From the NCBI GenBank assembly GCA_964200185.2, contig CAXNAD020000344.1, positions 1-21,438 on the forward strand: a stretch of DNA of 21,438 nt, given 5' to 3'. How positions within the stretch are numbered: the first letter of the stretch is position 1; each line of letters starts with the position of its first letter. Positions 17,434 through 21,438 of the stretch are shown here, piece by piece. The DNA is from Choristocarpus tenellus KU-1152. Lineage: Eukaryota; Phaeophyceae. The notes beneath the pieces were generated by a model that was not told the origin of the DNA, did no database searches, and worked only from the letters and a program-made list of their open reading frames with translations. The translations under genes and the position numbers were made by a program.

Positions 17434-18253
17434 TGCTTGCTGTGTGGAGTTTGAATCATTGAAGTCATAGTTCACTCAAAAAACAATTTTATATCAAGAG
17501 GGTTCAAACTCAAGAAATGTATTGCAGGAGCACTGAGCTAGGAGGACAGTCCACTTGAGTGAAGGCTCTTTCTTGTTGTATTTATTGCATGTAAAGGTAT
17601 GTGAGGGCAGGCTGGCACACTGTAGCTTTTTCAAGTTCTTGTGTAAAGTCTCATTCTACTCATAGGCAGTATAGTCCCAGTACCTGTAACTGACAAGGAG
17701 AGAGTGCCTATTACAGGGTAAGGAATGCATGTGACCTGGCACAGTAAGAGGAGTGAAGGGAGGGTTAGGGTGAACTACCTGGTAATACAAAGATTTAATG
17801 TAGAGTGTACTAGATAGGTGTTGGGAGGAGTGGGTGGGAGATATAGGACCTCTCACTCTTGAACTGGTCACACCCAATTCATCCTATTCCCAAAACTGAG
17901 GAGAATGTGGAGTCAGTTGTTTTTTTACTGTGTACAAAATATTCATATAGAAACAGTGACGCGATGTGGAAGTCGGTCCCGGTGTACTTATTCTTCTAGT
18001 CATAGGTGGTGATTGTGGATTGAGGTATGTACAGTAGTACAGTACTGTCTCACAATTGTATCGGAAAGTGCTAGAGGTGTTACCACTGTATTGCCGAAAG
18101 GCCTCCCTGGGCTCAGTCTTGATTTAGGAGGTGCCGTACCTGCAATATACTTATGTGCAGTCATATCCTTTTCACCAATTGATAGATCATTGTCCTGCCC
18201 CAAGACCCAAAGGGTAACCTTGCCACTTGCCGTCCCCTGTAATCCAAACCAAG
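17434..18253. other. No gene seen (or last intron of the 7TM gene)
   Basis: About 820 bp without a recognised coding block. If 18254-18428 is the true last exon this is intron. It includes one TTAGGG-type dimer at 17761-17771. Confidence 0.5.
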
Positions 18254-18428
18254 GGTAAATGCTATTGGACCACAGCTGTCTGAACCACTGCTACCACAAC
18301 AACATACTGGGGGTAGGGGAAGAGGAACAGATGGGGAGACAAGGGGGGCTGGTGTTAACCTACATGAGAACATTGAAGAAAACCAAGATGCTGTGTGGAA
18401 ACCAAGACCAGTTACTACCACCATCTGA
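18254..18428 (+). CDS. 7TM gene alternative terminal exon (cytoplasmic tail)
   Basis: In phase 2 after CCAAG|G it reads 57 residues to a TGA: VNAIGPQLSEPLLPQQHTGG, a Gly/Arg-rich stretch, then NLHENIEENQDAVWKPRPV. It is hydrophilic, as expected for a cytoplasmic tail, and EPLLP resembles a dileucine-type sorting signal, which would suit an endolysosomal membrane protein. The acceptor is only fair. Joins 17240 in phase. Confidence 0.35.
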
Positions 18429-18725
18429 ACAACCCCAAGTTGTCCAATGGGCAGTTGAAATTCATTCATGATTGCAAGAGAGTGGAGAGCTCAACAAAGA
18501 TGGTCCTAACTAATAAGTAAAAAGGCAGAGAAGGCATGAAAGAGATCAATTGTTCCTTACGTGGTGTCAGTTGGAATATTATAAACACCATTCCACAATG
18601 TATACTTCAAGCTCTGAGAAGGGTGCCCCACATGTATAGAAAGCATCACTACTTTGGTAAATGGAAGGGTTAAACCACAAAAGGACTTTAAAGACCAACT
18701 ACATGGTATACACATGCACTATACG
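18429..18725. other. Non-coding stretch
   Basis: About 300 bp between the possible last exon of the 7TM gene and the miniature transposon. Nothing recognisable seen. Confidence 0.5.
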
Positions 18726-18987
18726 GAGTTAAAGTATTTTATAGGGTACAAGGTTTGCCCTGCTTGTCCTTTTGGGGCTTGGCTTCCCATGGGTTTTTTA
18801 TGACATTTTCCTTCTCCAAAATGTTTTGGAATAGGTAAAATATATACTTTACGAAAAGGTGTATCCAGAACACGGATATTGACACTTCCTAACAAACACA
18901 GTAGCCAAAATTACATCAAAACCGCAACATTGGATTTTGGACCCAAAATGGACGCGGCCCTACCCTCTAAGATACTTTGCTCACTCC
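18726..18987. mobile_element. Miniature inverted-repeat transposon, copy 1
   Basis: About 260 bp with terminal inverted repeats near GAGTnAAAGTATCTTAGAGGG at each end. No coding capacity; the open frame from 18937 starts inside it and runs out of it. Its interior matches 21183-21438 in the opposite orientation, including AGGAAGTGTCAATATCC and CACCTTTTCGTA. No clear target-site duplication could be picked out. Confidence 0.8.
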
Positions 18988-20690
18988 AAGTTTGTCCCTC
19001 TGATGCTACTGTTAGTGCTTTGTTTTGTCATTTTTAAGGTGACAAGAGGGGGGATGAGAAAACACTACTACTCTCTGAGGCTCCTAAACTCTTTCTTTAT
19101 CAGGAACATTGAACATTGAACTAGTCCAGATTATATGTTAGGGGAGGGCCTCTTCAACAAGAATAGACAACCATGTGTACAAGAACTAGAGTTTGTTTTG
19201 GCAGGCAAAGCAGTTTTTTTGTGACGGTGACCCTCAAAGCTGTATCAAGACATAGTATTAATACATAGTAGTTGTAGGCTGATTGTCCATTGCCTGTATC
19301 AATCGATTGATCTCGCCATCATTTTTCTTTCTTGTTGCTGTTTAGTTTGCTCTTACTGTGATTAACTACACTATTTCTACTACAGTGAGGATGTCGAAAA
19401 GTTGATACATCACACTTGAGGCAAGAGGTGAAATGCTCGTTCTTCTCTCCAAGGTCCCCAACATGTAACAATATTAATGCAAACATGCACAACACAATGC
19501 CAGCTTGAGCCTTGCCTGACAAGGCCTTCACCAGCAAAAACGTATGTTGCCCCATTTCAGTCACCTTCACCACATTGTCCACTCTTATTCCTTCTTATCT
19601 CTGAACTACACAAGTAACACATAGGATAAAATGTGCAAATCACAGCCTATCATTTTGTCAATTTCGTATTGCTCTGCTTCCTACTACAACTACGTATGAA
19701 CATACATGAATGATTTCTCCCCAGCTCGGAAGACTTTCAGTAACTGATTGGGAACTGGCCCTTGTATTAGCGCACCTATCTTCCTTCTTCATGCATCCAT
19801 ACCAACTGGCTATCAATAGGTAGCTTTTGGGGAGTAATGCTCCTACCTTGATGAATCCTGAATGCGCCTCAATTTTGGTGACTCAGGGCCAATATTACAC
19901 GCATCCCTCTTCATCTATCTATTGAAAAAAAAATGGAGGGAAATTTATCTACTATGACGTACTCCCAATATGATAAGGACTGGTACAACTCTTCAGTGGA
20001 AATAAGTGTTCATTGATTTGCTGCTTGCGCACCCTTCCATAAACAAATAGCCATTACTCATTACGTAATAGATATTATTAGTACTTACTGCTAGACACAC
20101 AGCTGTGGATACCTGTAACTATTACCAGACACACAACCCACCCTTACTCGGAGGTGAAGACTCGAGGTGGTGATGTCCATGTTGCAATTCCCTTCTACCT
20201 ATAGTCCAGCCATTTTGTCAAACAAAAATGAGAAGATGGTTGCCCCAGGTGGTGACTTGTCTGCTTGGCAGGGTCCTGGTCTGTGGTGCTTTTATAAGAT
20301 GAGGATAGGACTTTTCATCAGCTGGTTCAGTTAGCTTGACTGGGATCCAGGCCATGGCCATAGTCGAGCCACCCCAAACATGTTCAAAGCGTTGACGACT
20401 ATGGACCGACCATGCTAGAACATGTTGGTATCAGGGTGGCACGTGGTCCAGCCAAGTTGAAACAGTGATACAGCCCACAACCTGTCCATGTGAATATAGG
20501 TGACGATCATGGATAACGAAGTAATTTAACCATAATGGTCCAGGCAAGAAGGGTTGGGCTGACTCAACGTATCCCAAATAGAAGTGGGGATAGATGTGTT
20601 ATTATACTGTATATTATTTGTTTTTACTTTATATAATAATGTGGTATTTGGGATCGAATTATGTCCATAAAATTATTATATTTTCTTTTC
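18988..20690. other. No gene seen, 1.7 kb
   Basis: A minus-strand open frame at 19319-19582 has one hydrophobic segment (AGIVLCMFALILL) but no family features or good splice sites. A GGTCC/CATGT-rich stretch at about 20340-20590 resembles 15751-15960. Confidence 0.5.
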
Positions 20691-20995
20691 TTTTTTTAGG
20701 GACTATCTCCACCTACATGTGGGGGGAGGCCCTATAATATACACTACTTGTCATACTAACTACTGCAACCAACTGTTGCGCTCCAACTACTTGTGTACTG
20801 CCTCCGGTCATGCCATGCTTCTCGCGCAAGGGGTTCAGGAATCACATCTGTCTTCCCTCTGCCTCCTCCTTTGAGTTGTGTGCTGGTCCCGCCTCGATAT
20901 TGGTCCCGCATTTGGGTTTGTTGTTTCTACAGGCAGGACAGTCCAGGTATACAACCCGTTGTGCTTGCCACATGGAATTGGATAATGGAAACCAG
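20691..20995 (+). pseudogene. Diverged copy of the 7TM gene's last-exon region
   Basis: Aligns by eye with about 17200-17455: pyrimidine tract and TTTAG then GGACTATC; TGTGCTGG then CCGCCT/CTGCC; CAGGTATACAACCCGTTGTG against CAGGTGTACAATCCATAGTG; then TGCTTGC and GGAATTTG-like ends. The reading frame is not preserved. Either a decayed duplicate or two copies of one dispersed repeat. Confidence 0.5.
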
Positions 20996-21093
20996 ATTCT
21001 CTGGGGAAGTCTAGGATCGATGGGATTTGAATCCGAGAAATTCATGGACGGACAGTCTATTAAACCAGCGACCCATGATTGATTATGCACACC

Positions 21094-21438
21094 GAGTGAA
21101 AGTATCTCAGAGGGTATGAGCTTTTCCCTGTTTGTCCATTTGGGGTTTGGTTTCCCATGGGTCATTTTAAGACATTTCTGAGCCAAAGTATCTTAGAGGG
21201 TAGAGCCACGTCCATTTGAGAGCCAAAATTCAATGTTGCGATTTTATGTAATTTTGGCCATCGTATTTGTTAGGAAGTGTCAATATCCTTGTTCCAGTCA
21301 CACCTTTTCGTAGCGCATATATTTTACCTACTCCGAAAAGATTTGGAGTGGGAAAATGTAAAAAACAAAATTATGGGTAGCCAAACCCCAAACGGACAAA
21401 CAGGGCAAAACTCGTACCCTCTAAGATACTTTCACTCT
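21094..21438. mobile_element. Miniature inverted-repeat transposon, copy 2 with an extra inverted end
   Basis: Terminal arms of about 85 bp (21094-21178 and about 21354-21438) are inverted copies. A second internal terminus begins at about 21179 (GAGCCAAAGTATCTTAGAGG), so a complete copy (21179-21438, opposite in orientation to copy 1) is preceded by the truncated end of another. The window stops at the repeat end, so the flanking target site cannot be checked. Confidence 0.75.

Noticed and set aside
18937-19119. Plus-strand open frame with a hydrophobic stretch
   Set aside because: It starts inside the terminal part of the miniature transposon and runs out of it, so it is most likely accidental.
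19319-19582. Minus-strand open frame with one hydrophobic segment
   Set aside because: No family features, no conserved start or splice support, and located in repeat-rich sequence. Cannot be separated from chance.
1-21438. CRISPR array, phage, bacterial operon or defence system
   Set aside because: The minisatellites lack unique spacers between units, and the genes are intron-containing eukaryotic ones.

Overview
The window is eukaryotic nuclear DNA. It is intron-rich, AT-leaning and full of minisatellites and non-autonomous repeats, with conventional GT-AG introns from about 0.15 to 4.8 kb. I see no bacterial, viral or organelle gene. Short dimers of the TTAGGG/CCCTAA telomere-type hexamer occur seven times inside the window. 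The lineage cannot be fixed from the sequence: both protein families found here are spread across animals, plants and many protists.

Gene 1 fills the left half on the minus strand (12410 down past position 1). It is an M16-family zinc metallopeptidase of the insulysin/nardilysin type, most like nardilysin. I could place twelve coding exons whose phases join without a break, from a proposed start codon at 12410 to an exon that runs off the left edge. The zinc site (HxxEH plus a Glu 77 residues later) is intact. A short acidic exon lies before the active site, as in nardilysin. A second, longer acidic block containing an 11-Glu run is inserted near residue 540-575. About half of the expected ~1150-residue protein lies beyond the window. 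The last visible intron (115-4907) is 4.8 kb and holds an inverted-repeat element flanked by 30-bp direct repeats, a tRNA-like repeat and several minisatellites.

Gene 2 is on the plus strand (12660 to about 17433 or 18428). It is a seven-transmembrane protein of the THH1/TOM1/TOM3-GPR137 type, found by joining small exons that each carry one or two membrane segments. After the first intron every intron proposed is phase 2, and two exons are only 30 bp. The fourth membrane segment has two competing phase-compatible exons and the C-terminus has two possible ends.

The two genes are divergent, with 249 bp between their start codons. This spacer, which contains a perfect 20-bp tandem duplication, is probably a shared promoter. 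The region from about 11.9 to 13.5 kb is visibly richer in CpG than the rest.

The right end (18.4-21.4 kb) has no gene I can support. It holds two copies of a terminal-inverted-repeat miniature transposon, and a diverged second copy of the last-exon region of gene 2. I ran no searches or alignments: all family assignments are from recognised motifs, and exon borders are from reading frame plus splice signals.
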